64,000 bases of DNA, taken from NCBI GenBank assembly GCA_963806045.1, contig CAWDWP010000007.1, forward strand, positions 124,001-188,000, written 5' to 3'. The position numbers and the translations under genes were made by a program. The DNA is from DATCHW01 sp963806045. Lineage in GTDB: Bacteria > Bacteroidota > Ignavibacteria > Tepidaquicellales > Tepidaquicellaceae. The first letter of the stretch is position 1. Each line of letters starts with the position of its first letter. The notes under the pieces were generated by a model, which saw only the letters and a list, made by a program, of their open reading frames with translations, ran no database searches and was not told the origin of the DNA. Of this stretch, positions 29,072 to 39,134 are shown piece by piece.

Positions 29072-30316
29072 TTATTCGTATTTTCTAAAAATGATTGCTG
29101 TATTATGACCTCCAAAACCAGAATTTGAAGATAAAACAGTTTTAACATCTTTTTTGATTGCTATGTTTGGTACATAAAATAAATCACATTCTTCATCAGG
29201 ATGTTCATAGTTAATTGTTGGAGGAATAATCCCGTGTTTGATTGTTAATACCGAAACGATAGCTTCAACCGCACCTGCAGCTCCCAAAAGATGGCCTGTC
29301 ATTGATTTAATAGAATGAACTAACATTTTATATGCTCTATCTCCAAAAACAGTTTTAATTGCCGCAGTTTCATTTTTATCATTCGGAGGTGTGGATGTCC
29401 CATGAGCATTAACAACATCTACTTCATTTGAAGATAATCCGGAATCTTCTAATGCAATTTTCATTGCTCTTGCAACTCCTTCACCATTAGGTGCAGGATC
29501 GGTTATATGGTGAGCATCACCCGTCATTCCAAAGCCAGTTAGTTCAGCATATATTTTGGCTCCTCTGGATAGTGCGTGTTGCAGTTCTTCAAGCACTAAT
29601 GTAGCACCTCCTTCACCCATCACAAATCCATCTCTTGTTTTGTCAAATGGGCGGGAAGCTTTTTGAGGTGCATCATTTCTGGTGGACAACGCTTTCATTG
29701 CATTAAATCCACCGACACCCATTGGATTTATAACTGCTTCCGATCCGCCTGTTATCATCATATCTGCATCACCTCTTTGTATTAGCATCACTGAATCAAT
29801 TATTGAATGTGCTGATGTCGTACAAGCAGAAATAGTTCCATAATTGGGTCCTTTAAAACCATATCTCATTGAAATTCTTCCTGCCGCAATATCCGCAATT
29901 AACATAGGAATAAAAAAGGGACTTATTCTATCCGGATTTCCATCTCTTTTATTAAGGTTATTATGTTGATTATTATATGTATTCATTCCACCAATTCCGG
30001 AACCATATATAACACCAACTTTTTCATTGTTTATTTTTTCCAGATTCATTTCTGAATCTTTTATAGCCATATCAGATGCTGCTATAGCATATTGTGTAAA
30101 TTCATCAGTTCTTTGAGCCAATTTTCTGTCCATGTAGTTCATCGCGTCAAATCCTTTTAGCTGAGCTGCAAATTTTGTCGCGAAATGAGTTGTATCAAAA
30201 TAAGTAATAAAATCAACTCCACTTTTGCCATTGATTAATCCATCCCAGGTTTCCTGTAGGTTGAGTCCTAATGGTGTGATAGCACCGACTCCGGTTACTA
30301 CAACTCGTCTTTTCAT
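29072..30316 (-). CDS. fabF: Beta-ketoacyl-ACP synthase II
   Basis: Condenses malonyl-ACP with acyl-ACP in fatty acid elongation. The 414-residue thiolase-fold enzyme has the catalytic Cys165 in ISACTTSAHS and active-site His305 (NAHGTSTPPND) and His342 (SMTGHLLGAAGA). Length and N-terminus (MKRRVVVTGVGAITPLG) are standard. It starts 10 bases after acpP, its substrate carrier, and is followed by rnc. Confidence 0.97.
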   Translation of the reverse strand: MKRRVVVTGVGAITPLGLNLQETWDGLINGKSGVDFITYFDTTHFATKFAAQLKGFDAMNYMDRKLAQRTDEFTQYAIAASDMAIKDSEMNLEKINNEKVGVIYGSGIGGMNTYNNQHNNLNKRDGNPDRISPFFIPMLIADIAAGRISMRYGFKGPNYGTISACTTSAHSIIDSVMLIQRGDADMMITGGSEAVINPMGVGGFNAMKALSTRNDAPQKASRPFDKTRDGFVMGEGGATLVLEELQHALSRGAKIYAELTGFGMTGDAHHITDPAPNGEGVARAMKIALEDSGLSSNEVDVVNAHGTSTPPNDKNETAAIKTVFGDRAYKMLVHSIKSMTGHLLGAAGAVEAIVSVLTIKHGIIPPTINYEHPDEECDLFYVPNIAIKKDVKTVLSSNSGFGGHNTAIIFRKYE

Positions 30317-30326
30317 TATATAAATT

Positions 30327-30572
30327 TTAATTAGGAATCTTTGTGGTAATATAATCTATTGCATCCCCGACTTTAGTGATTTTTTCAGCATCTTCATCAG
30401 GAATTTTGATATCAAATTCTTCTTCAAATTTCATTACTAATTCAACAGTGTCTAATGAATCTGCACCTAAATCATTTATGAAAGAGGCTTCAGGAGTTAC
30501 TTTTGATTCTTCGACTCCAAGTTTGTCTATAATTGCTTTTTTTACTTTTGCTTCAATTTCAGCATGTGTCAT
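30327..30572 (-). CDS. acpP: Acyl carrier protein
   Basis: An 81-residue acidic carrier. The 4'-phosphopantetheine attachment serine is S39 in DLGADSLDTVELVM. A clear Shine-Dalgarno (AAAGGAG, 30580-30586) lies 7 bases before the ATG, consistent with high expression. It is the first gene of acpP-fabF-rnc. Confidence 0.97.
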   Translation of the reverse strand: MTHAEIEAKVKKAIIDKLGVEESKVTPEASFINDLGADSLDTVELVMKFEEEFDIKIPDEDAEKITKVGDAIDYITTKIPN

Positions 30573-30579
30573 TTTATTG

Positions 30580-30586
30580 CTCCTTT
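30580..30586 (-). promoter_or_regulatory. Shine-Dalgarno site of acpP
   Basis: The minus strand reads AAAGGAG seven bases before the acpP start codon. It is one of only a few strong ribosome-binding sites in the window and sits on a gene expected to be highly expressed. Confidence 0.65.
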
Positions 30587-30692
30587 AAATTAATTAATAA
30601 ATTTTATGAATATAGTGATAATAGAAAATATTTTAAAGTTAAAACTTTACAATATTTATCTATGGGTTATTTTGTTAAATTTTAAAAAAATT

Positions 30693-31295
30693 CTAATTTT
30701 GTTTAATAGGTCTTCTTACGATGTACTCGCCATCCAGTTTGAACTTACCATAAGTTACATTATTTTTAGCAAACTTACCATTATTTTCCTGATTTGAGCC
30801 TCCCCAAACGGCTTTTGCATAAACCTTTCCTTTAATCTCTGTTAATGATTCAAAAATTATTACATGTCCATTCCAAATGACCAGATCCCCTGTAATTATT
30901 TCATCCGGGGAATTGATATCTATTACAGGAAAAATATCATTATACTTATTTTTATCAAATAGATCCCGGGTTAGCAAATATTCATCAGGGCATTTAAATC
31001 CTGCTTTAAATAATACATTTAGAGCAAAAATATTGCATTTTGTTAAATTCTTCAATCCTTTGATTGAACGGTTTGTGTAATAAATTTCGGCAGAATCAGA
31101 ATCTGTTTTATACATTTCGTTTTGCTGTTCTATTAAAGCTGATTCGATTATTGAATTATCTGATCTATCAATATCATTCCGGTTATCCCTGCTTGTCTGT
31201 TGTGAAGAAGAACACCCGTTTAAAAATATAAAAAGAGAAAATAATATTGCATAAATAGCAAAAGAAAATAATTGGACTCTTTTTATCGTTTTAAT
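30693..31295 (-). CDS. Lipoprotein with papain-like (NlpC/CHAP-type) features; start codon non-canonical
   Basis: The frame that encodes KCNIFALNVLFKAGFKCP and GDLVIWNGHVIIFE, a Cys...His arrangement like NlpC/P60 or CHAP cell-wall peptidases, extends well upstream of its first ATG (31115). The extension encodes a convincing lipoprotein signal: basic start K-T-I-K-R-V, a hydrophobic stretch AIYAILFSLFIFL, then NGCSSS. No ATG, GTG or TTG exists in that extension before an in-frame TAA; the best start is ATT at 31295, giving 200 residues. The alternative is translation from 31115 without a signal, which would leave a wall peptidase in the cytoplasm. It lies directly after purL (stop at 31301) and is probably co-transcribed with it. 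The catalytic class is tentative. Confidence 0.6.
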   Translation of the reverse strand: MKTIKRVQLFSFAIYAILFSLFIFLNGCSSSQQTSRDNRNDIDRSDNSIIESALIEQQNEMYKTDSDSAEIYYTNRSIKGLKNLTKCNIFALNVLFKAGFKCPDEYLLTRDLFDKNKYNDIFPVIDINSPDEIITGDLVIWNGHVIIFESLTEIKGKVYAKAVWGGSNQENNGKFAKNNVTYGKFKLDGEYIVRRPIKQN

Positions 31296-31300
31296 ATCTA

Positions 31301-33550
31301 TTATGTTATTATTTTATGAATGGAATTAAAATATATGTCTTCAATTTTTGTTACTTCGGCATTTATCTGATTATTAATTGAAAGAAAATGATCTTTCACA
31401 ATGCCTAATTTCGAATAAGGAATTTCATATTCGCTGCAAATATTTTCGAATTTACTTCTATTAGCAGGAATAATTGAAACTATTACTCTGGACTGAGCTT
31501 CAGAGAATAATTCGAAATCTACTCTGCCATTATATTTGATATCTATTTCTGCACCTATCGTTTTATTTCTATTCATTACGCAACACTCTGCCAATGCAAT
31601 CGCGATTCCACCCTCTGATATATCATGGGCAGACTTTAAGATTCTTTCGCCGGATAATTTTAGAAGGAGATTTATTAAATTCTTTTCGTCTTTCAGAGTA
31701 ATGTCAGGAGCATCACCTTTAATTAGGTTATGCATTGTGTAAAGATATTCACTTCCTCCGATTTCAATATTCTGATTACCGAGTAAATAAATAATATCAC
31801 CTTCATTTCGAAAAAAGCTTGTTACAATCTTTGTATAATCTTCGATAAGACCAAGCATACCTATTACTGGGGTAGGGAATACAGCATAGTCTCTTGATAA
31901 GTTATAGAAGCTGACATTTCCACCTGTAACAGGAGTTTCTAAATATCTGCAAGCATCACCTATTCCGCGAACAGCTTCAGTGAACTGATAATACATTTCC
32001 GGGTCGTATGGATTTCCGAAATTAAGGCAATTAGTTATAGCAAGGGGTTCAGCCCCTGTGCATGCAACATTTCGTGCGCTTTCACAAACAGCAATTATTC
32101 CTCCCCGATAAGGATTCAGGTAAACATATTTGCTATTACAATCTACTTTTAATGACAGAGCTTTTTTTGTTTTCTTAATTCTGATAACAGATGCATCTCC
32201 TCCGGGCATTAAAATAGTATTCGTTCTTACTTGTGTATCATATTGTTCATAAACCCAGTTTTTATTTGTTATATTTGGATTCCCTAAAAGTTTGAAGAAT
32301 ACTTCAGACAAATCATTTGGTTCAGGAATTGAATACGGATTGAAATCTTTTGTGATCTTAATGTATTCAGGTTCTTTCACGTCTCTCTTATAGACCGGTG
32401 CTCCGCCTCCTAAAACAAGTTCGCTTGCCGGAATATCAGCTTCCAAAATATTTTTATACTTAATTTTAATTCTATTTTCTTCAATTACTTTCCCAATTTG
32501 GATACAATTTAAATCCCATTTAGAGAATATTTTCTTTGCTTTTTCTTCTTTACCTTTTTCTACAACAACCAGCATTCTTTCTTGTGATTCAGAAAGCATA
32601 ATTTCATATGCAGTCATATTTTTATCTCGGAGAGGAACAAGGTCCAAATTAATTTCCATTCCGCAATTTCCTTTTGCGCTCATTTCACTGGAAGAACAAG
32701 TGATACCGGCAGCACCCATATCTTGAATTCCAACAACAACTCCTGATTTTATTGCCTCCAAAGATGCTTCCAGAAGTAATTTTTCAGTAAAAGGATCTCC
32801 GACCTGTACGCTTGGCCTCTTCGATTCAGATTTTTCAGAAATTTCTTCTGAAGCGAAAGTTGCACCATGTATTCCGTCCTTACCGGTAGAAGAGCCGACT
32901 AGAAATACAGGATTACCTATTCCGGAAGCCATTGCGGTTGCCGTTTCCCCGTGTTTTACGATACCTACTGCCATTGCATTAACTATGGGATTATCCTGAT
33001 AACATTCTTCAAAATACACTTCACCGCTTATTGTAGGGACTCCAAAGCAATTTCCATAATCACCAATTCCTTTTACTACATTCTTAAATAAAAACTTACT
33101 TCTCTCAGACTGTTCTTTTTTGGTATTATCATCTGATGAGGTAATTTTTCCAAATCTTAATGAATTCAAAGCAGCAATAGGTCTTGCTCCCATTGTGAAA
33201 ATGTCTCTTAATATACCTCCTACACCTGTTGCTGCTCCCTGATAAGGTTCCACTGCAGATGGATGGTTGTGAGATTCTATTTTAAAAGCCACTGCTAAGT
33301 CATCGCCAATGTCTACTAAACCTGCATTTTCTTCACCTGCCGAAACCAATAACTTTCCGCCGCTTCTTGGTAAAGTTTTAATCTGCAGAATAGAATTTTT
33401 ATAAGAGCAATGTTCGCTCCACATTACTGAAAAAATACCTAATTCTGTAAAGGTCGGAATCCTTCCCAAAATTTCAAGAATTCGGGAATATTCATCTTCA
33501 TTTAATCCTAATTCTTTAGCAATTTCAAGATCAACTATTTCTCTAGACAT
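31301..33550 (-). CDS. purL: Phosphoribosylformylglycinamidine synthase subunit PurL
   Basis: Converts FGAR to FGAM in purine synthesis, with ammonia from PurQ (and PurS) encoded elsewhere. The 749-residue protein is the small type. Motifs are FTELGIFSVMWSEHCSYKNS near the start, the ATP-binding KIESHNHPSAVEPYQGAATG and the glycine-rich GVVVGIQDMGAAGITCSSSE region. The C-terminal half repeats the AIRS-like fold (VTGGNVSFYN, SAHDISEGGIAIALAE). It lies downstream of metK with a gap of about 220 bases in which nothing else was seen. Confidence 0.96.
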   Translation of the reverse strand: MSREIVDLEIAKELGLNEDEYSRILEILGRIPTFTELGIFSVMWSEHCSYKNSILQIKTLPRSGGKLLVSAGEENAGLVDIGDDLAVAFKIESHNHPSAVEPYQGAATGVGGILRDIFTMGARPIAALNSLRFGKITSSDDNTKKEQSERSKFLFKNVVKGIGDYGNCFGVPTISGEVYFEECYQDNPIVNAMAVGIVKHGETATAMASGIGNPVFLVGSSTGKDGIHGATFASEEISEKSESKRPSVQVGDPFTEKLLLEASLEAIKSGVVVGIQDMGAAGITCSSSEMSAKGNCGMEINLDLVPLRDKNMTAYEIMLSESQERMLVVVEKGKEEKAKKIFSKWDLNCIQIGKVIEENRIKIKYKNILEADIPASELVLGGGAPVYKRDVKEPEYIKITKDFNPYSIPEPNDLSEVFFKLLGNPNITNKNWVYEQYDTQVRTNTILMPGGDASVIRIKKTKKALSLKVDCNSKYVYLNPYRGGIIAVCESARNVACTGAEPLAITNCLNFGNPYDPEMYYQFTEAVRGIGDACRYLETPVTGGNVSFYNLSRDYAVFPTPVIGMLGLIEDYTKIVTSFFRNEGDIIYLLGNQNIEIGGSEYLYTMHNLIKGDAPDITLKDEKNLINLLLKLSGERILKSAHDISEGGIAIALAECCVMNRNKTIGAEIDIKYNGRVDFELFSEAQSRVIVSIIPANRSKFENICSEYEIPYSKLGIVKDHFLSINNQINAEVTKIEDIYFNSIHKIIT

Positions 33551-33769
33551 ATATAATTGTTTTCAATTTCATCATTAAATGTTCTTCAGAAACAAATCAA
33601 ATGAAAAAATTTAAGAAAAAATAGTTCCCTAAACTTTGAGATTGTTTATCAGCAAATATTAATTTGTTAATCAATTTTATTGATCTAATTACTTTCTAAA
33701 TAAATCTTCAGGTTTAATATAAATATTATAAATTTATAAAAACTTTAAAAATCTTTTAAAATATTATTT

Positions 33770-34915
33770 TTAAAACACTGCTTTTAAAAGTTTTTCTTTC
33801 AGGTCTAATTTTTCCCATGTAAAGTCCTTTTCATTTCTTCCGAAATGACCATATGAAGCAGTCTTCTTGTAAATGGGTCTTCTTAAATTTAATCTTGAAA
33901 TTATTCCTTTTGGAGTGAGATCGATATTTTTTCCTATAAAATCTGCCAATTTTTTATCGCTAACTTTTCCTGTTCCATAGGTATTGACATAAATAGATAC
34001 AGGTTTTGCAATTCCGATTGCATATGATAACTGAATTAAACATTCTTCTGCGAGTTTAGCTGCTACTATATTTTTTGCAATATGTCTTGCAGCATATGCT
34101 GCGCTTCTGTCAACCTTTGAAGGATCTTTTCCTGAAAATGCACCACCTCCGTGAGGTGCCTTGCCTCCATATGTATCAACAATAATTTTTCTTCCTGTCA
34201 AACCTGTATCACCGTGAGGTCCGCCAATTTCGAATCTGCCGGTTGGATTAACATATATTTTTGTTTTGCTGTCAAGTAAATTTTTGGGGATAATTTTTTT
34301 AATTACATTTTTTATAACATCAGCTTTTATTTTTGCCTGAGTTACATCAGGATCGTGCTGAGTAGATATTACAACTGCATCTACCCGTATTGGCTTATTA
34401 TTATCGCCATATTCAACAGTAACCTGCGATTTTGAATCAGGTCTCAAATAGGGCATTAACTTTAAGTTTTTCTTCCTGATGTTTGCTAACTCTTTTACTA
34501 GCTTTTGAGCTAAAGTAATAGCGAGAGGCATATATTCGGGGGTTTCGTTTGTTGCATATCCAAACATCATTCCCTGGTCTCCCGCTCCGCCTTTATCGAC
34601 GCCCATTGCAATATCGTGAGATTGCTTATTGATTGCAGACATAACATTGATGGAATGAAAATCGAATCTATATTCGCCTTTAGTGTAGCCAATTTCTTTA
34701 ACAACTTGCCTGACAACTTTTTGAACATCGACATAATGATGTGTAGTAATTTCACCGCCGACAAGTACTAATCCTGTAGCGCAAAATGTTTCACAGGCAA
34801 CCCGTGCATATTTATCGTGAGAAATTATTTCGTCTAGTATTGCATCCGATATTTGGTCACAAATTTTATCAGGATGACCTTCACTAACTGATTCCGAAGT
34901 GAAATAATAGGACAT
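33770..34915 (-). CDS. metK: S-adenosylmethionine synthetase
   Basis: Makes S-adenosylmethionine from methionine and ATP. It has 381 residues with the N-terminal ATP-binding ESVSEGHPDKICDQISDAIL, GAGDQGMMFGYA in the middle and the GGGAFSGKDPSKVDRSAAY P-loop-like motif. No SAM riboswitch is visible upstream; the preceding gene ends only 35 bases away, so it is probably transcribed together with that Fe-S oxidoreductase. Confidence 0.97.
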   Translation of the reverse strand: MSYYFTSESVSEGHPDKICDQISDAILDEIISHDKYARVACETFCATGLVLVGGEITTHHYVDVQKVVRQVVKEIGYTKGEYRFDFHSINVMSAINKQSHDIAMGVDKGGAGDQGMMFGYATNETPEYMPLAITLAQKLVKELANIRKKNLKLMPYLRPDSKSQVTVEYGDNNKPIRVDAVVISTQHDPDVTQAKIKADVIKNVIKKIIPKNLLDSKTKIYVNPTGRFEIGGPHGDTGLTGRKIIVDTYGGKAPHGGGAFSGKDPSKVDRSAAYAARHIAKNIVAAKLAEECLIQLSYAIGIAKPVSIYVNTYGTGKVSDKKLADFIGKNIDLTPKGIISRLNLRRPIYKKTASYGHFGRNEKDFTWEKLDLKEKLLKAVF

Positions 34916-34950
34916 TTTATATAGTTTTAATTAATAAATAATTTTAAAAA

Positions 34951-36969
34951 TCAATTTTTAATACTTTCCCAGACTATTTCTGAGATATCTTTTATTTTAA
35001 ATTCTTCAGATTTTTCTTTTGCTTTAATTCCATCGCTTAACATTGTCATACAGAACGGACAGGCTGATGCGACCGCATCAGCACCTGTATTTATGGCTTC
35101 TTCAGTTCTTTCAATATTCACTCTTTTTCCTTCCTTTTCTTCCATGAACATTCGTCCTCCACCGGCTCCGCAGCAGAATCCTTTATCCTTTGATCGTTTC
35201 ATTTCTGTCAATTCTAAACCGGGAATATTTGTTAATAATGCCCGGGGTGAATCGTAAATATTGTTATATCTTCCAAGGTAACAAGAATCGTGATATGTTA
35301 TTTTTTTATTATCTTTATTTTTTGGAATTATTTTCTTTTCGTTCAATAATTTTTCAATAAACTCAGTATGGTGAATAACTTCAAGCTCGATTCCAAATTG
35401 GGGATATTCATTTTTTAAAGAATGAAAACAATGAGGACACATTGTTACGAGTTTCTTGATTTTATATTTTCTAAATGTCTCAATATTTGAGGTGATAAAT
35501 TGTTGTGCGAGAAATTCATTTCCCAATCTTCTTGCTGTATCTCCGTTACATTTTTCCTCTTCTCCTAGTACTCCGAACTTTATCCCTGCTTCGTTCATAA
35601 TATTTGCAAAAGATTTGGTAACGTTTCTGTATCTTTTATCAAATGCTCCGGCACACCCAACCCAGAAAACAATGTCGAGTTCTTCTGAGGTACCAAGGTT
35701 ACTCAGTTTTTTAAGATTATTTGTTTTTCCATTGTTTATAATTTCATCATTGAATTCTTCAATCCACTCATTCCTCTGTGAAGGATTAAATGCCCATGGT
35801 GATTCATTATTTTCAAGATTACGGAAGACTGTACTTACTTCTTGAGGAAAATCTGATTCCATCATGGTCAGATCTCTTCTTAAATCAACAATTGAAGTAA
35901 CATGATCTATCATTACCGGACACTCTTCGATACAAGCAGCACAGGTAGTGCAAGCCCATAATTCTTCTTTCGTAATATAATCGTGAATAAGTGATTTGTC
36001 TAATAAAGGATCTTTTTCAACCTTATTAATAATTAACGGTGCTTTATCTCTCGTTCGTAATCTTATTTGTGTAACAATTTTTTTAGGATTGAGAAGTTTA
36101 CCGGTAAAATTTGCCGGACAAACATCAGTACATCGTCCGCATTCTGTACAAGTATATCCGTCAAGAATTTGCTTCCAGCTCAAGTCCTCAATATCCCGGG
36201 CTCCATATTGTTGAATAGATTCATCTTCGAAATTAATTGGTTTTAGAACATTCTTTTTATCGATTTTAAAATTTGAAAAAAAAGTATTCGGAATCGAAGA
36301 AAGAACATGAAAATGCTTGGAGTATGGCAAGTAATTTAAGAAGATTAAAACAACTAAGCTGTGAGCATAAAGGAAAACCAAATACAGATTGCCGGATCCA
36401 TTGGAAAATAATGATTTTGCTATAAATGCGGAAACAGGTCTGAAGCCATTAGATTCTCCTATTAAAATACGCTCAACGGTCGTTCCGAACATAGTAAACA
36501 TCACTAAAAATATTAAAGCAAGAATAAATGTTGCATCAAGTCGGGATGATTTTTCAACTTTTAATCTTTTTGGCGTTCTTATATATCTTCTGAACAGAGA
36601 AAAAAGAACCACAAAGAAAACCAAAATTCCAAAAACATCCTGTGTAAGTGTAATCAGTGAATAAAATCTACCTAAAAAAGAAAATGAAAAACCCGGAAAA
36701 AGTCCCTCAATAAAACCTTCCAGTACGACAATCAATAAAACTAAAAATCCCCAAAATATTGAAGCATGTAAAAAGCCGGCAATTTTTTGCCGAAATAACT
36801 TTGATTGGAAAATTGCGATTGAAAATACGTTATTTATTCGCTGACCAATATTGTTTAACCGGTTTTCACTTTTCCCAAGTTTGATATATGATACGAATAC
36901 TCTGATGGAATATACAAAAATTGCAATTGCGGAGAATAATATTAATGCGAATGAAACTCTTAAAATCAT
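34951..36969 (-). CDS. Membrane (Fe-S) oxidoreductase, HdrD/GlpC-like with NarI-like domain; probable ETF:quinone link
   Basis: A 672-residue protein. The N-terminal part has about five to six transmembrane segments (residues about 1-230) resembling a NarI/HdrE-type haem b domain. Two ferredoxin-type clusters follow, CTECGRCTDVCP (about 275) and CTTCAACIEECP (about 340). Two CCG domains complete it, with VGCAGAF, HDSCYLGRYN, GFCCGAGGGRMF and ACPFC. This architecture matches the membrane Fe-S proteins thought to pass electrons from electron-transfer flavoprotein to menaquinone (EtfD-type; family knowledge). The etfBA genes lie about 5 kb away on the same strand, which supports that role. It precedes metK by 35 bases. 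Confidence 0.87.
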   Translation of the reverse strand: MILRVSFALILFSAIAIFVYSIRVFVSYIKLGKSENRLNNIGQRINNVFSIAIFQSKLFRQKIAGFLHASIFWGFLVLLIVVLEGFIEGLFPGFSFSFLGRFYSLITLTQDVFGILVFFVVLFSLFRRYIRTPKRLKVEKSSRLDATFILALIFLVMFTMFGTTVERILIGESNGFRPVSAFIAKSLFSNGSGNLYLVFLYAHSLVVLIFLNYLPYSKHFHVLSSIPNTFFSNFKIDKKNVLKPINFEDESIQQYGARDIEDLSWKQILDGYTCTECGRCTDVCPANFTGKLLNPKKIVTQIRLRTRDKAPLIINKVEKDPLLDKSLIHDYITKEELWACTTCAACIEECPVMIDHVTSIVDLRRDLTMMESDFPQEVSTVFRNLENNESPWAFNPSQRNEWIEEFNDEIINNGKTNNLKKLSNLGTSEELDIVFWVGCAGAFDKRYRNVTKSFANIMNEAGIKFGVLGEEEKCNGDTARRLGNEFLAQQFITSNIETFRKYKIKKLVTMCPHCFHSLKNEYPQFGIELEVIHHTEFIEKLLNEKKIIPKNKDNKKITYHDSCYLGRYNNIYDSPRALLTNIPGLELTEMKRSKDKGFCCGAGGGRMFMEEKEGKRVNIERTEEAINTGADAVASACPFCMTMLSDGIKAKEKSEEFKIKDISEIVWESIKN

Positions 36970-37148
36970 AAATTTTAAAATGTTACAATTTATATAATTG
37001 ATTCTTAATTATAAAGACATTAAGATAAATTAGGAAATAAGTATCGAGGAATTTTGAATAAATTTATTTTTAATTTTACAAAAGTTATTTTTGTTCTTTA
37101 TTAATCAACTATATATGGGTAAAATTTGGGTTCAATAAAAATAACGAA

Positions 37149-38708
37149 ATGCAAAATATAATGTTCAGTAATTTCTTAAAAGGTGAAATTACTATTTCTA
37201 TCAGAACAATAATCTGGTTTGCAATAATTATAGGTTTATTGACTCAGGTATTATCATATCATTTTGATTATGTTTATGCTTACCGGGATTCCATTTTCAG
37301 AACTGAAGCTTCAAGACGGTTTTTAGATTCATCGAATCCGGGGTTTATTAACCAGCTTGGCTCAGTTTGGCTTCCTGTTCCGAATATAATAATGATGCCT
37401 TTTGCTTCAATCAACTTTTTATGGTATTCGGGACTCTGCGGCAGTATAATTAATTATGTAGCTTTCGTGATTTCTTCTGTCACTATTTTCTTACTTGTCA
37501 AAATGTATACGGAGAATTCTTTTTCATCATTTTTTGCTTTTCTTGTTTATACTTTCAATTTCAACATTTTGTATTTTCAGTCAACTGCAATGACTGAAAT
37601 GATGTACTTATGTTTTATAATAATGCTGATATATTATTCCAGTAAATGGTTATATGATAATCAAAAAAAATATCTTTTATACGCCAGCATCTTTGCTTTT
37701 TTAGCAGTGGGAACAAGATATGATGCATGGCCATTAATTGCAGTATCTTCATTACTTTTAATAGTTATTTGTCTGAAGTTGAAAAGAAAAATCTTAATAT
37801 CTGTTTTATTATATTGCTTGTTACCTGCATTTTTTATTCTATTCTGGTTTTGTTATAATTGGGTTATGTTTGGAGATATGTTAGAATTCTCAAGAGGTAG
37901 ATTTTCAACATTGGCGCAACTTAAATTTTATGAAGAAGCCGGGAGATTATTAACAAAACATAATTTTTTATTATCTCTTAAAGTAACTTTAAGTTCAATA
38001 TCATATTACAATGGATTATTATTCGTGCTATTAAGTTTATTAGGAATATCAATATACTTTTGGAAGAATAAAAATGATTTAAGTAAATACTTCCCATTTA
38101 TTTTTCTAATTTCATTTCCGGCAAGTTTATTATTACTATATATGGGACAGTTAATTATCGAACTGCCGAATTCTAATCCTCCGGGATATTTTAACAGCAG
38201 GTATGGATTGTATATATTTCCCGGAATATCATTTTTTATTGGTTTACTAACATATTATGTAATTCTATTAAAAAATAACTCTACAAAAGCAAAATTAATT
38301 TTATCAATGATTTTAATTTTTGTGTTTCAGACAGGATTTTCTTTGAGCGGTTTCCCATATAATATTCCTGCTCTAGGAGAAGCTAAATATTCATATAGTC
38401 AGGCAAGTGTAGATGTTTCAAAATTTTTAAGAGATAATTATGATGGTGAAAAGTTATTATATGACGCTGCAATTTTCGCCATATTTCCCTGGTCAAAAGT
38501 TAATTTGAAAGATAGAATTACTTTTCACACTTTCGAATTGGGTGAAAAAGCAATGATTAATCCGGTTCCTTATGTTAAATGGGTGATGTTTTATACTAAA
38601 GCACCGAATGATTTTATATATAAAGCGATGAAGGATAACAAAAATTTCATTGATAACTATTCAATAGAATTTAGCGAAGAGGGGATTGAAGTATATAAAA
38701 GAAATTAA
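37149..38708 (+). CDS. Polytopic membrane glycosyltransferase (GT39/ArnT-like)
   Basis: A 519-residue protein with about 10-12 transmembrane segments and a short C-terminal soluble part. The first loop after membrane segment 1 contains the acidic pair region YRDSIFRTEASRRF, and a later loop has a TRYDAWP motif, features of lipid-linked-sugar glycosyltransferases of the dolichyl-phosphomannose type. Donor and acceptor are unknown. It is a lone plus-strand gene between minus-strand neighbours and ends 4 bases before the convergent YjbQ gene. Confidence 0.75.
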   Translation: MQNIMFSNFLKGEITISIRTIIWFAIIIGLLTQVLSYHFDYVYAYRDSIFRTEASRRFLDSSNPGFINQLGSVWLPVPNIIMMPFASINFLWYSGLCGSIINYVAFVISSVTIFLLVKMYTENSFSSFFAFLVYTFNFNILYFQSTAMTEMMYLCFIIMLIYYSSKWLYDNQKKYLLYASIFAFLAVGTRYDAWPLIAVSSLLLIVICLKLKRKILISVLLYCLLPAFFILFWFCYNWVMFGDMLEFSRGRFSTLAQLKFYEEAGRLLTKHNFLLSLKVTLSSISYYNGLLFVLLSLLGISIYFWKNKNDLSKYFPFIFLISFPASLLLLYMGQLIIELPNSNPPGYFNSRYGLYIFPGISFFIGLLTYYVILLKNNSTKAKLILSMILIFVFQTGFSLSGFPYNIPALGEAKYSYSQASVDVSKFLRDNYDGEKLLYDAAIFAIFPWSKVNLKDRITFHTFELGEKAMINPVPYVKWVMFYTKAPNDFIYKAMKDNKNFIDNYSIEFSEEGIEVYKRN

Positions 38709-38712
38709 AATT

Positions 38713-39132
38713 TTATTCTCCTATATACTGTAATATGATTCGTCTCGTTCTTTGTCTGTTATCAAAATCCACAAATACAACCTGCTGCCAGGTACCTAAT
38801 GTCAGCTCTCCTTTTATAACCGGAATGGATAATGAAGTTTTCACAATGAAAGATCGGATATGAGAATGTCCGTTTCCATCTCCCCACGTATCATCATGAT
38901 TATATCTGACTGAAGAGGGGATTATTTTCTCAAAAAACTTCGGGATATCTTTCAATAGTCCCGGTTCATATTCAACTGTGCTAATACCTCCGGTAGAACC
39001 GACGGAAAATACTGTAAGTAAACCATTGATTGCTTTAGTTTTTCCAATAAATCTTTCAAGCTCATCTGTCAAATTAATGATATCACATTTCCCTTCGGTT
39101 TTTTTTATTATTTCGTCACTTATGATTTTCAC
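38713..39132 (-). CDS. YjbQ / UPF0047 family protein
   Basis: A 139-residue single-domain protein of the YjbQ family, some members of which show weak thiamine-phosphate synthase activity. Family motifs are VFSVGSTGGISTVEYE, RYNHDDTWGDGNGHSHIRS and the C-terminal LTLGTWQQVVFVDFDNRQRTRRI. It starts 2 bases after the DUF4905-like gene and is probably part of a coaX-led operon. Confidence 0.9.
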   Translation of the reverse strand: MKIISDEIIKKTEGKCDIINLTDELERFIGKTKAINGLLTVFSVGSTGGISTVEYEPGLLKDIPKFFEKIIPSSVRYNHDDTWGDGNGHSHIRSFIVKTSLSIPVIKGELTLGTWQQVVFVDFDNRQRTRRIILQYIGE

Positions 39133-39134
39133 TG

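Noticed and set aside
34916..34950. SAM riboswitch before metK
   Set aside because: Only 35 bases separate the upstream stop and the metK start, with no kink-turn or pseudoknot elements.
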